This document shows, piece by piece, positions 7,170 to 14,643 of a stretch of DNA of 24,643 nucleotides. How positions within the stretch are numbered: the stretch's first letter is position 1; the number at the start of each line of letters is the position of its first letter. A program made the translations under genes and the position numbers. The DNA comes from Glaciecola sp964621345 (GTDB lineage Bacteria > Pseudomonadota > Gammaproteobacteria > Enterobacterales > Alteromonadaceae). The stretch spans positions 1 to 24,643 of the forward strand of contig CAZUON010000054.1 in assembly GCA_964621345.1 (NCBI GenBank), in the 5' to 3' direction. The notes beneath the pieces were generated by a model. The model saw nothing but the letters and a program-made list of their open reading frames with translations. It did not search any database and was not told the DNA's origin.

Positions 7170-7736
7170 TTAACGTCCTTGTGCATAATCTGCTTCGCGA
7201 TTTCGTCGGGTAGGGTAATGATCGCCAAAGTTTCGCAGTTCAGCTACAGCCGCTTGCCAATCTTGAGCCGTTACGCATTTAAAAAACATAGGACACTTTC
7301 GCTTTAAACTCCCATATTGAAAACTCACCGACACAATAACCGTCTGCCATGGCGAAGGAATAAGCATAAAGTCTAATGCACTATTTTGATTATATTGTTC
7401 AATTGTATTTTTGGTCATTTGATACTTAACCGCTTGCTCTATTGCGCTGGCCTGAATATCGCTAATGCTCAGTGGTTTTTGCCGTAAAAACCTCTGCGCC
7501 TCAACCCCTTTGTGACCTAAATAAGGGGCTAATGTAGCGATTAGTTCTTCATCTAGCCCGAGCAGTTGTAAATCACGCTCATTGCGCGCACCTAAATCAA
7601 AGCCCACTGCTATGGTCACGCCACTCTGGCTATTTTCAGGGTCAGGCACATATGCTTTGTTTAAGCGCCCCCCCTCTAGCTCGGCAATAAAACTGAAATC
7701 AATAGAAATATGTGGGTCAGGCAATACATGGGTCAT
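7170..7736 (-). CDS. Pesticin/T4-lysozyme-like muramidase
   Basis: The 188-residue protein matches the pesticin C-terminal, T4-lysozyme-like fold. It has ELEGGRLNKAY (19-29) with the likely catalytic Glu21 and GVTIAVGFDLG (39-49) with Thr41 and Asp47. The Thr-to-Asp spacing of six equals that of pesticin (T201, D207). Helical motifs YLGHKG and ISDIQASAIEQAVK follow. It would cut the MurNAc-GlcNAc bond of peptidoglycan. No signal peptide or membrane segment is present, so reaching the wall needs lysis, a phage-type holin or a dedicated secretion system; none of these is next to it. ATG 7734-7736 is preceded by AGAGGAAG; the longer TTG start at 7763 is less likely. It is cotranscribed with the lipoprotein behind it. 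Confidence 0.8.
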   Translation of the reverse strand: MTHVLPDPHISIDFSFIAELEGGRLNKAYVPDPENSQSGVTIAVGFDLGARNERDLQLLGLDEELIATLAPYLGHKGVEAQRFLRQKPLSISDIQASAIEQAVKYQMTKNTIEQYNQNSALDFMLIPSPWQTVIVSVSFQYGSLKRKCPMFFKCVTAQDWQAAVAELRNFGDHYPTRRNREADYAQGR

Positions 7737-7872
7737 AACGTACTTCCTCTGATTGAATAACAATCCTAGCTACAACACAGTATTCACTGAGTTAAGACTA
7801 TTATGGTAGTAGTTTGTTTGACCATTATGATTGACTTTACGCGGTTGTGAAACTAAAACTGTACATATATTG

Positions 7873-7900
7873 TTGAGCGTTTGAATCTATATGCTAATTA
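7873..7900 (+). promoter_or_regulatory. Candidate promoter of the CBS-pair gene
   Basis: TTGAGC (7873-7878) and TAATTA (7895-7900) are 16 bases apart in the 211-base divergent region between the muramidase and CBS genes. The match to the sigma-70 consensus is moderate. Confidence 0.3.
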
Positions 7901-7947
7901 TTTGTTCAGCGCCAACGTGAGTCACCCAACTATTGTGAGGTTTTTAT

Positions 7948-8367
7948 ATGGAATCTTTAAAAGTCGCCGACTACATGAACAAGCGAGCCGTAAAGTTACA
8001 GATTGATATGCCGGTAGCTGAAGCGGTAGAGGCCCTGTTAAAAGGTAAGCAATCCGGTGCACCGGTAATTGACTCACAAAACAAGGTGGTCGGTTTTTTG
8101 TCTGAGCAAGATTGCTTGAGCCAAATGATTACCTCAAGCTACTATCGCGAGCAAGTGTGTAGAGTAAAAGAAATCATGCGTACTGACGTGCTTAGCGTAA
8201 AAGGATATCACTCAGTACTCGAACTTGCGCAAAATATGCTTAGCGATAAACCAAAGATATACCCAGTGGTTGATGATAACGGATGTTTAGAGGGCTCGAT
8301 AAATCGCTCAGAAGTACTAAATGCGATTGAGCGACATTTGCATGGCGGTTATCAGAACAAGACTTAA
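7948..8367 (+). CDS. CBS-domain-pair protein
   Basis: The 139-residue cytosolic protein consists of two CBS motifs and nothing else. The first (about 4-65) has VADYMNKRAVKLQIDMPVAE and GAPVIDSQNKVVGFLSEQD; the second (about 72-132) has VKEIMRTDVLSVKGYHSVLE and YPVVDDNGCLEGSINRSEVL. A tandem CBS pair (Bateman module) usually binds adenosine nucleotides such as AMP, ATP or SAM and regulates a partner. The partner is not evident. It is transcribed alone and away from the muramidase gene. GTGAGG lies seven bases before the ATG. Confidence 0.85.
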   Translation: MESLKVADYMNKRAVKLQIDMPVAEAVEALLKGKQSGAPVIDSQNKVVGFLSEQDCLSQMITSSYYREQVCRVKEIMRTDVLSVKGYHSVLELAQNMLSDKPKIYPVVDDNGCLEGSINRSEVLNAIERHLHGGYQNKT

Positions 8368-8592
8368 GCTCTATTAGCGCAGCCCTTTACCTCGATACCA
8401 CAAATCTTTGCCACACTTGTGCCAACAACGCGCTTATAAAGCGATGATTTAAGCCAGCAATAGCGAAAAATAAACGCGGCCTTAGTTTGCGTCATCCGTA
8501 ATATTATGACTTTTCCCCTATTACATTAAGGCAAATACTGCCGCATACTTCTGCTCATCTAATCACAATCGCTTAAAGGGAACGCTTAGGTC

Positions 8593-9675
8593 ATGTCTTT
8601 ACTTAACAAAACGCTAATTCATGCAGCGCTGCTCGGGCTCACTAGCCTGTTAATAGGTGTCGTAGCACATGCGCAAACTCCTTCAAATAAAGATTTATTA
8701 CAAGTCGAAACCTTTTTTAAAGATGGCAAATATGAGCAGGTTATCAGCACTATTGAAAGATCTGCGCCCGCAGACCTAAATAGTGAACACTATCGCTTGC
8801 TTACCTTAAGCTATTTAAAAGATGATTTAGACGATGCTGAAGAGGCGGCCGACAAGGCAATACAAGTATTTCCGAATAACCCAGATGTCTATCTTACCCA
8901 TGCACGAGTGATGGGAGCGCAAGCAAATGATTCCATTTTCAGTGCCCTTGGTTATGCAGAAAAAGCCTTAAATAGTTTACAAACTGCCGTGGCTCTCTCC
9001 CCTGAGGGAGTAAAGTATCGTGAGGCTTTACTTAGCTTTTACTTAAATGCTCCGAGTATAGCTGGCGGAGACAATGACCTTGCTTTTGAACAAGTGAAAT
9101 TAATAGAAGAGCTCGATGTAGTGCAAGGCAAAATTGTACTAGCAAGATATTACCGTGCAAATGACCAAGACGAAAAATCACTATCGGTATTATTGCAAGC
9201 AAATGCAGACTTTCCCAACAACATTAGATTACTCGATGGCATAGCGGAGCACTACAACACGCAAGAAAAATATCAACAAGCTATTGAATATTATACACAT
9301 ATCACTCAAATCAACTTAGTAAGTCCTGTTGATGATGAACATCAGGTCATTGCTGAATATGAAAACGCAAGCGTTCGTCAGCTTAATGCTCACTATCAGA
9401 TTGGGCGCTCTGCGCTTTTAGGCAACCTAATGTTAGACGATGGTATAGAGCAACTAAATGTGTATATTGCGACCATTAAAGAGAAAGACACTATTGCCGA
9501 CTTCGATCTCAGCTCATTGCCATCATTAGATTGGGCAAAATTACGCTTAAGTGCATTGATGCTAGCCAATAGTCAAGCACCGCAAGCGAAAGCGTATTTT
9601 GCCAGCATCAATTTAGATAAGAACGACGACAATATGAAGAAAATATATAAGGCGCTCAAAAAGCAATTGAAGTAA
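8593..9675 (+). CDS. Exported tetratricopeptide-repeat protein
   Basis: The 360-residue protein begins with a signal peptide (LIHAALLGLTSLLIGVVAHAQ, cleavage near residue 28). Degenerate TPR helices follow: VETFFKDGKYEQVISTIER, LLTLSYLKDDLDDAEEAADKAIQVFPNNPDVYLTHARV, ALNSLQTAVALSPEG, and IAEHYNTQEKYQQAIEYY. TPR arrays mediate protein-protein contacts, so this is probably a periplasmic scaffold. No partner is certain. The degenerate GGDEF gene starts 94 bases downstream on the same strand and may be cotranscribed. Confidence 0.8.
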   Translation: MSLLNKTLIHAALLGLTSLLIGVVAHAQTPSNKDLLQVETFFKDGKYEQVISTIERSAPADLNSEHYRLLTLSYLKDDLDDAEEAADKAIQVFPNNPDVYLTHARVMGAQANDSIFSALGYAEKALNSLQTAVALSPEGVKYREALLSFYLNAPSIAGGDNDLAFEQVKLIEELDVVQGKIVLARYYRANDQDEKSLSVLLQANADFPNNIRLLDGIAEHYNTQEKYQQAIEYYTHITQINLVSPVDDEHQVIAEYENASVRQLNAHYQIGRSALLGNLMLDDGIEQLNVYIATIKEKDTIADFDLSSLPSLDWAKLRLSALMLANSQAPQAKAYFASINLDKNDDNMKKIYKALKKQLK

Positions 9676-9690
9676 TACAAATGGAGCAAC

Positions 9691-9724
9691 GCCACTATCG
9701 TTCTATTTACTTTGATGTAGTGGC
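9691..9724 (+). repeat. Inverted repeat between the TPR and degenerate GGDEF genes
   Basis: GCCACTA (9691-9697) and TAGTGGC (9718-9724) are perfect inverted repeats around a 20-base loop. No T tract follows, so it is not a standard terminator. It might be an operator or an RNA stem between cotranscribed genes. Confidence 0.3.
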
Positions 9725-9769
9725 ACCCTAATATACTAATAGGAAGAGCATAGTCATTGAGGACACGTT

Positions 9770-11221
9770 TTGCCGGCCAATCAAAATCAAAAGAAACCGC
9801 AGCTTATTATTGCACTTGCAGTATTCATTGTGGTGGTAGTTTCAGGCTATCTCACCATTGCCGATTTGGCTGGAAAACAAAGCCAGCAACACCAACAATC
9901 TATATCACCTGTATTTACCCTTATTGAAAAGCAGCTGATTGCACCTTTGCAAATTGCTACCACCCTCGCCGATGTAGGTATCTATGACGATTACTTTTTA
10001 AGTGAAAGCCCTGATCAAGATGTTCTTTTAAAGCAATTGCGCAGCTACGAAGAAAAGTTTGGATTGGTGTTTTACCTTGCTCACGAAAAGTCGCGTAAAC
10101 AATTCAACTCCGACGGCAGTGTATTTGACCTAATTGAGGGGGAAGTATATTGGTACTTCGAACTCAAAGAACAAACAGACTCAAGAGTACAAGCAGTTTT
10201 AGGCAAACGCGAAGACGTGCATTTGTACATTGATGTGCGTAAATACGACGATGAGGGAGAGTTCATCGGATTTGTTGGTGTAGGCAAATCTTTAGCTGAT
10301 TTTTTAAGCTCTTTCGAACAATTTAGAGCGCTTCACGGGCATGAGTTTTTATTCGTAAATAATAATGAAGATATTGTACTGTCTTCATTACCCGAGTTTT
10401 CACCAGAAGAGGCTGATTTGGGAGCCGATACCATTGGCGTTAAAAATGTCAGGGACCTAATTTGGTATAACGATTTTGTTGCCGACACCTTAAACGAATC
10501 AGAACCAAGTGCTATTGTTCAAGGCGAAAAAGGCGACTTGTTAGTATCAAGGTTGGACCTACAGAGCCTCAACTGGAGCTTATATGTTTTAACCCCCTTA
10601 GATGTACGGCAACAGGAGGTTAACCGCTCATTTGCCATTTATTTGGCAATAGGCCTTATTTTTACTTTTATTGGCTATAGGCTGTTATATCGCGTGGCTG
10701 AGGCGCATATCAATCGTCTCAGTCGCCGTAGTAATCAAGATTCGCTGACCGGTTTATCTAACAAAGAATATGCTCGTGTGTTCTTTAATCGGATGCGTAA
10801 GCGCGAAAGACAAATTGCCGTAATCTTTGCGGATATTGATGACTTTTCGGGTATCAACAAACAGCTAGGACATAATGCAGGAAACGAACTAATAAAAGAA
10901 GTTGGCAACGTTTTCTTGAAAAAAGTCAGAGACAACGATTTGGTTGCACGCTGGAAAGATGACGAATTTGCTATAATTTTACCAAGTACAACAAATGAAG
11001 AGGCCATGGAACTTGCCCAGAGCATTCGCAAATCTTTCGAGGTGCTACCGCTTGCCATCGCCAACACAACAGTCAAAGTAACGCTTAGCCTTGGTTGCTG
11101 TGCATCACGTCAATATGCGGATACCCTCGATGTACTCATAGAGCGAGCAGACCGAGCAATGTGTAGCGCAAAGTTGGCAGGTAAAAACTGCGTTCAGAGT
11201 ACTTGCAGCGACTCTGATTAA
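9770..11221 (+). CDS. Membrane GGDEF-domain protein with degenerate active site and retained I-site
   Basis: The 483-residue protein has TM1 (about 12-33), a large periplasmic sensor domain (about 34-285), TM2 (about 288-310) and a GGDEF-fold domain (about 318-478, starting DSLTGLSN). The active-site motif is KDDEF (396-400) instead of GGDEF, and nearby residues are altered: DIDDFSGINKQ lacks the FKxxND lysine and aspartate, and GHNAGN replaces GHxxGD. An RxxD I-site, RDND at 387-390, stands at the exact five-residue spacing before the motif. It is therefore probably a c-di-GMP receptor rather than a synthase. The start is TTG 9770, preceded by GAGGA six bases upstream. Confidence 0.87.
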   Translation: MPANQNQKKPQLIIALAVFIVVVVSGYLTIADLAGKQSQQHQQSISPVFTLIEKQLIAPLQIATTLADVGIYDDYFLSESPDQDVLLKQLRSYEEKFGLVFYLAHEKSRKQFNSDGSVFDLIEGEVYWYFELKEQTDSRVQAVLGKREDVHLYIDVRKYDDEGEFIGFVGVGKSLADFLSSFEQFRALHGHEFLFVNNNEDIVLSSLPEFSPEEADLGADTIGVKNVRDLIWYNDFVADTLNESEPSAIVQGEKGDLLVSRLDLQSLNWSLYVLTPLDVRQQEVNRSFAIYLAIGLIFTFIGYRLLYRVAEAHINRLSRRSNQDSLTGLSNKEYARVFFNRMRKRERQIAVIFADIDDFSGINKQLGHNAGNELIKEVGNVFLKKVRDNDLVARWKDDEFAIILPSTTNEEAMELAQSIRKSFEVLPLAIANTTVKVTLSLGCCASRQYADTLDVLIERADRAMCSAKLAGKNCVQSTCSDSD

Positions 11222-11229
11222 GAGTCGCT
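11207..11229. repeat. Stem-loop containing the GGDEF-protein stop codon
   Basis: AGCGACTCT (11207-11215) pairs perfectly with AGAGTCGCT (11221-11229) around the five-base loop GATTA; the TAA stop spans 11219-11221. Neither strand has a T tract after it. It lies between convergent genes and could slow polymerase or protect 3' ends, but it is not a standard Rho-independent terminator. Confidence 0.5.
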
Positions 11230-11248
11230 CGGCTGTATACGCTGATGT

Positions 11249-13090
11249 TTAGTCAACGCCTATAAATCCACCAGTTTGGTGTGCCCAGAGCTTAGCGTAT
11301 ATACCGCCTTTTGCGATCAACTCAGCATGTGAGCCAGATTCAACAATTTTGCCCTCATCAAGCACCAATAAACGGTCCATTTGCGCAATCGTCGACAACC
11401 TGTGCGCAATGGCTAATACCGTTTTGCTTTCCATGATTTTTATTAAACACTCTTGAATAGCCGCCTCAACTTCAGAGTCTAAGGCTGAGGTTGCCTCGTC
11501 TAGAATAAGAATCGGGGCGTCTTTGAGCATTACTCGAGCGATGGCAATTCTCTGGCGTTGCCCACCCGATAATTTTACGCCCCGCTCGCCAACATGTGCG
11601 TCATATCCGGTCCGCCCTTTGGCGTCACTTAACGACAGTATAAAGTCGTGTGCTTCGGCTTGCTTCGCCGCTTGAATCATTTGTGCATCACTGGCATCGG
11701 TGCGGCCATACAAAATATTATCGCGCACCGAGCGATGCATAAGCGAGGTATCTTGTGTCACCATACTAATTTGCGAGCGCAAACTTTCTTGGGTAACGTA
11801 GGTAATATCTTGCTTATCGATGACTATATTACCGCTTTGAATGTCGTAAAAACGCAGCAATAAGTTAACCAAAGTAGACTTACCGGCACCTGAGCGCCCT
11901 ACCAAGCCTACCTTTTCACCTGGTAATATATTGATATTCAAATTATCAAATACCGTTATTACATTATCGCCTTTGCCGGAGTACGCAAAGTCCACCCCTT
12001 TAAAATCAATACTGCCGCCATTAACCCGCAGTTCAGTGGCCTTGGCTTTATCTTCAATACTCGCTGGCAGGGCTAAACTATTGATCCCATCTTGTACGGT
12101 ACCGATGTTTTCAAATAATGACGATACTTCCCACATAATCCACTGCGACATGCCATTGAGGCGTAAACTTAAACTCACTGCAATCGCAATATCCCCTGGC
12201 GAGACTATGCCATTCATCCATAAATATACCGACAGTGCGGCAATGCTAAACACCAACAAGGAATTACTAAACCATACACATGCTTGTAATACAGTAACCA
12301 AGCGCATTTGTGGATATACGGTTTGTAAAAAGCCATTCATCCCTTCTTTTGCATAGTCTTCTTCGCGGCGATGATGGCTGAAAAGTTTAACTGTCATGAT
12401 GTTGGTGTAACTATCAACAATCCGCCCAGTCATAATAGAACGTGCATCAGCTTGGGTTTGAGAGATACGCTTTAACCTCGGCAGAATGGCGCGCAAAATA
12501 AGAACATAAACGACTAACCATACAACTAACGGCATCGCCAAGCGCCAATCTGTGGCAAACACTAAGGCAACGACCGATATAAAATACACACACACATATA
12601 CCGCAAGATTCATGATTTTTGACACGGTTTCACGCACCGACAGTGCGGTCTGCATGACTTTCGTTGCGACTCTTCCTGCAAACTCATCTTGATAGAACGA
12701 CAAACTTTGATTGAGCAAATAGCGATGAGCCATCCAGCGAATCCGCATCGGATAATTACCCATAATCGATTGGTGCGTGATCATCGATTCTAGAATAACA
12801 AGGACGGGTAAGAGCACTAACACTAATGCTCCCATGCCTATTAGCGTCCATTTTTCTTCTTGTAAAAAAGTCTGAGGATCACGCTCGGCAAACCAATCAA
12901 CAAACTGGCCCATAAAACCAAACAGAGAGACTTCTAATATGGCAACAAAGGCACTGAGTATCGATACACAAACCAATACCGCCCACATTCCCTGAGAATA
13001 ATAACGACAAAATGCAAATAAGGTCTTTGGTGGTTGCGCCGGTTTTTCTTGCGGAAACGGCTGCGTAAGTTTTTCAAAAAACGAAAACAT
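11249..13090 (-). CDS. Type I ABC exporter, fused permease-ATPase
   Basis: The 613-residue half-transporter has an N-terminal membrane domain with about six segments (about 35-330) and a C-terminal ATPase (about 355-605). The ATPase shows Walker A GRSGAGKST (398-406), Q-loop Gln446, signature LSGGQ (507-511), Walker B ILILDE with catalytic Glu532, and H-loop His563. It would work as a homodimer exporting lipids, peptides or drugs, as MsbA-like proteins do. Substrate cannot be read from the sequence, and no accessory outer-membrane or adaptor gene is adjacent. The ATG at 13088-13090 has AAAGAG about six bases upstream. Confidence 0.93.
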   Translation of the reverse strand: MFSFFEKLTQPFPQEKPAQPPKTLFAFCRYYSQGMWAVLVCVSILSAFVAILEVSLFGFMGQFVDWFAERDPQTFLQEEKWTLIGMGALVLVLLPVLVILESMITHQSIMGNYPMRIRWMAHRYLLNQSLSFYQDEFAGRVATKVMQTALSVRETVSKIMNLAVYVCVYFISVVALVFATDWRLAMPLVVWLVVYVLILRAILPRLKRISQTQADARSIMTGRIVDSYTNIMTVKLFSHHRREEDYAKEGMNGFLQTVYPQMRLVTVLQACVWFSNSLLVFSIAALSVYLWMNGIVSPGDIAIAVSLSLRLNGMSQWIMWEVSSLFENIGTVQDGINSLALPASIEDKAKATELRVNGGSIDFKGVDFAYSGKGDNVITVFDNLNINILPGEKVGLVGRSGAGKSTLVNLLLRFYDIQSGNIVIDKQDITYVTQESLRSQISMVTQDTSLMHRSVRDNILYGRTDASDAQMIQAAKQAEAHDFILSLSDAKGRTGYDAHVGERGVKLSGGQRQRIAIARVMLKDAPILILDEATSALDSEVEAAIQECLIKIMESKTVLAIAHRLSTIAQMDRLLVLDEGKIVESGSHAELIAKGGIYAKLWAHQTGGFIGVD

Positions 13091-13183
13091 GATAGCTCTT
13101 TAATAAAAGGTAATACGAGATTAAAAGCAATACGAGAAAATATTGAGTATTGAACTCTTTTTACTGGATATGCACAGAGGCGC

Positions 13184-13600
13184 TTATAAAAACTTTTGAA
13201 GCAGTTTTAGTATCCAATATGCACAAATGCCAAATTGCACTAAAAAGAACACAAATCGCAGATAAATAGCCGCGTTGGTAATAGAAATAATGTGTACCGC
13301 AGATTGCAACAAACGAGCAGCAAGTAAGACAACGGCTAGGCCATTAGTTATTGCAGTCGAATTACTCGCAATGGCAAGTAACAGCACTCCGCCAATAAAA
13401 GGAAAACACTCAACACAATTTAGATGTGCACGAGTAAGGCGATGACCAAAATCACCCACATCACTGCCATCGGCTTTGAATATCAAAGAGCTTCGTTTTT
13501 GCTGTTGATTAAAGATGCCTCTATAAGCCGCTAAACACAGCAGTAAAACCATGATCCACGCCATATATCCTAACAGCGCTATGATACTTGCATTCATCAT
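13184..13600 (-). CDS. MAPEG-family membrane protein
   Basis: The 138-residue protein has four predicted membrane segments. The MAPEG signature is present around HRLTRAHLNCVECFPF (about 53-68), with the conserved Arg, Ala, Asn and Glu, followed by the LLQS-H-S pattern. Family members are glutathione-dependent transferases or peroxidases. Two ATG codons are in tandem; AAGGA is only three bases before the first and six before the second (13595-13597), so 137 residues may be the true product. It is divergent from the ygaV-like regulator across 132 bases and may share its control region. Confidence 0.85.
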   Translation of the reverse strand: MMNASIIALLGYMAWIMVLLLCLAAYRGIFNQQQKRSSLIFKADGSDVGDFGHRLTRAHLNCVECFPFIGGVLLLAIASNSTAITNGLAVVLLAARLLQSAVHIISITNAAIYLRFVFFLVQFGICAYWILKLLQKFL

Positions 13601-13702
13601 TTATCCTTCTTTCACGATTAGCTAGATGTTTACCGGAATTTCCATTACAAGGATCGTACGCTTTGGTTTTTGTTGCAAGCAAAAGTTTTTTAGCGCACAA
13701 TA

Positions 13703-13724
13703 CATATAAGCAAGTACTAATATG
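13703..13724. promoter_or_regulatory. Candidate operator in the MAPEG/ygaV divergent region
   Basis: The AT-rich dyad CATAT (13703-13707) / ATATG (13720-13724) has a 12-base centre and lies just upstream of the regulator start. Autoregulation from an AT-rich dyad is usual for BigR/YgaV-type repressors. No canonical ribosome binding site precedes ATG 13733. Confidence 0.3.
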
Positions 13725-13732
13725 AAATCTCA

Positions 13733-14047
13733 ATGAATATACAAGAAAACTCAAAAAATATGGCTGAAATGTCTAAAAAAGCAGAAAACCTGCTAAAGAT
13801 ATTAGCAAACTCTAATAGATTGATGATTTTGTGCTATTTATTAGAACAGCCAATGACCGTGGGTGAACTTACCGAACATTTGAGTTTGTCACAATCTGCT
13901 GTGTCACAGCATTTACAGCGATTGAGAGCGGAGGCAATTGTCTCCACTAGAGCCGAGGGGAAGCATGTTTGGTACCACATTAATAGCGCCGAAGTGACCG
14001 CACTGATGTCAGTCATTCATTTAATTTATTGTAAAGAGGAGAAGTAA
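13733..14047 (+). CDS. ygaV: ArsR-family persulfide-responsive repressor (YgaV/BigR/SqrR type)
   Basis: The 104-residue protein has a winged helix with recognition region VGELTEHLSLSQSAVSQHLQ (43-62). It carries two cysteines, Cys34 (RLMILC) and Cys100 (LIYC), 66 residues apart; the sensing pair of SqrR (C41/C107) and BigR (C42/C108) has exactly this spacing. In that group, sulfane sulfur links the two cysteines and releases DNA. The rhodanese gene begins one base after the stop, as in the E. coli ygaV-ygaP operon. Neither ATG 13733 nor the in-frame ATG at 13760 has a clear ribosome binding site, so the true start could be the shorter one. Confidence 0.9.
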   Translation: MNIQENSKNMAEMSKKAENLLKILANSNRLMILCYLLEQPMTVGELTEHLSLSQSAVSQHLQRLRAEAIVSTRAEGKHVWYHINSAEVTALMSVIHLIYCKEEK

Positions 14048-14048
14048 A

Positions 14049-14570
14049 ATGAGCGTACAAGAGATTACACCAAGCCAGGCAAAAAAAATGATCGACGAGC
14101 AAAATGCGCTTTTACTCGATGTCCGCGAGCCAGCTGAGCACAACGCTAAACATATACCTAATGCTAAATTACATCCTGTTGGAACTATTAGCGCAAATGA
14201 CATAGAAGACCACGAACAGACTTTGTTGGTTTACTGCCAAAAGGGAATGCGCGGTAAAAAAGCATGCTCTAAGCTATTAGCTGATAACCCCAACCTACAA
14301 GTATTCAATATTAGCGGCGGGATTGAAAGCTGGGAACAAAGTGGTCTTCAAACCGCACAGGGCACAAGCAACACTCTGCCACTAGACCGACAAGTGTTAC
14401 TCACCGTAGGCATATTATTATTGATATTCAGCACGCTTGTCATGCTAAGTTCTAGCGCCTTTATCTGGGCAGTAGTATTTATGGGTGTAGGTTTGGTTGT
14501 CGCGGGCAGTACCGGTTTTTGTGGCCTTGGACGTTTGTTAGCGATTATGCCATGGAATCAAGTTAGGTAG
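14049..14570 (+). CDS. ygaP: Membrane-anchored rhodanese (YgaP type)
   Basis: The 173-residue protein has an N-terminal rhodanese domain (about 1-105) with LLDVREPAEH and active-site loop CQKGMRGK, nucleophile Cys63, the same residue number as in E. coli YgaP. Two C-terminal membrane segments (about 118-160, DUF2892-like) end with TGFCGLGRLL. It transfers sulfane sulfur, typically from thiosulfate or persulfide. It is translated just after the regulator (one-base gap, GAGGAGAAG before the ATG), so the pair forms one unit that responds to sulfide or persulfide stress. Confidence 0.93.
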   Translation: MSVQEITPSQAKKMIDEQNALLLDVREPAEHNAKHIPNAKLHPVGTISANDIEDHEQTLLVYCQKGMRGKKACSKLLADNPNLQVFNISGGIESWEQSGLQTAQGTSNTLPLDRQVLLTVGILLLIFSTLVMLSSSAFIWAVVFMGVGLVVAGSTGFCGLGRLLAIMPWNQVR

Positions 14571-14577
14571 GACTTAT

Positions 14578-14602
14578 GGCTACGCATTTGCTCTGCGTAG
14601 CC
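14578..14602. terminator. Candidate bidirectional terminator hairpin between ygaP and dbpA
   Basis: GGCTACGCA (14578-14586) pairs perfectly with TGCGTAGCC (14594-14602) around a seven-base loop, between convergent genes. No T tract follows on either strand, so termination strength is uncertain. Confidence 0.45.
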
Positions 14603-14643
14603 TGAGCTCAAATAGAAGATATGTTCTTAACGTCATGCTGACA

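Noticed and set aside
8368..8592. Terminator or promoter in the CBS-TPR spacer
   Set aside because: A five-base stem CGCTT/AAGCG and scattered AT-rich boxes are too weak to support a call.
11207..11229. Rho-independent terminator after the degenerate GGDEF gene
   Set aside because: The nine-base stem is perfect but no T tract follows on either strand, so it is listed only as a stem-loop.
11931..12356. 141-codon + strand frame
   Set aside because: It lies wholly antisense to the ABC exporter, whose motifs are intact; composition gives no domain.
13111..13137. Direct repeat AATACGAGA in the MAPEG-exporter spacer
   Set aside because: It is only nine bases long in AT-rich DNA and could occur by chance; no associated feature.
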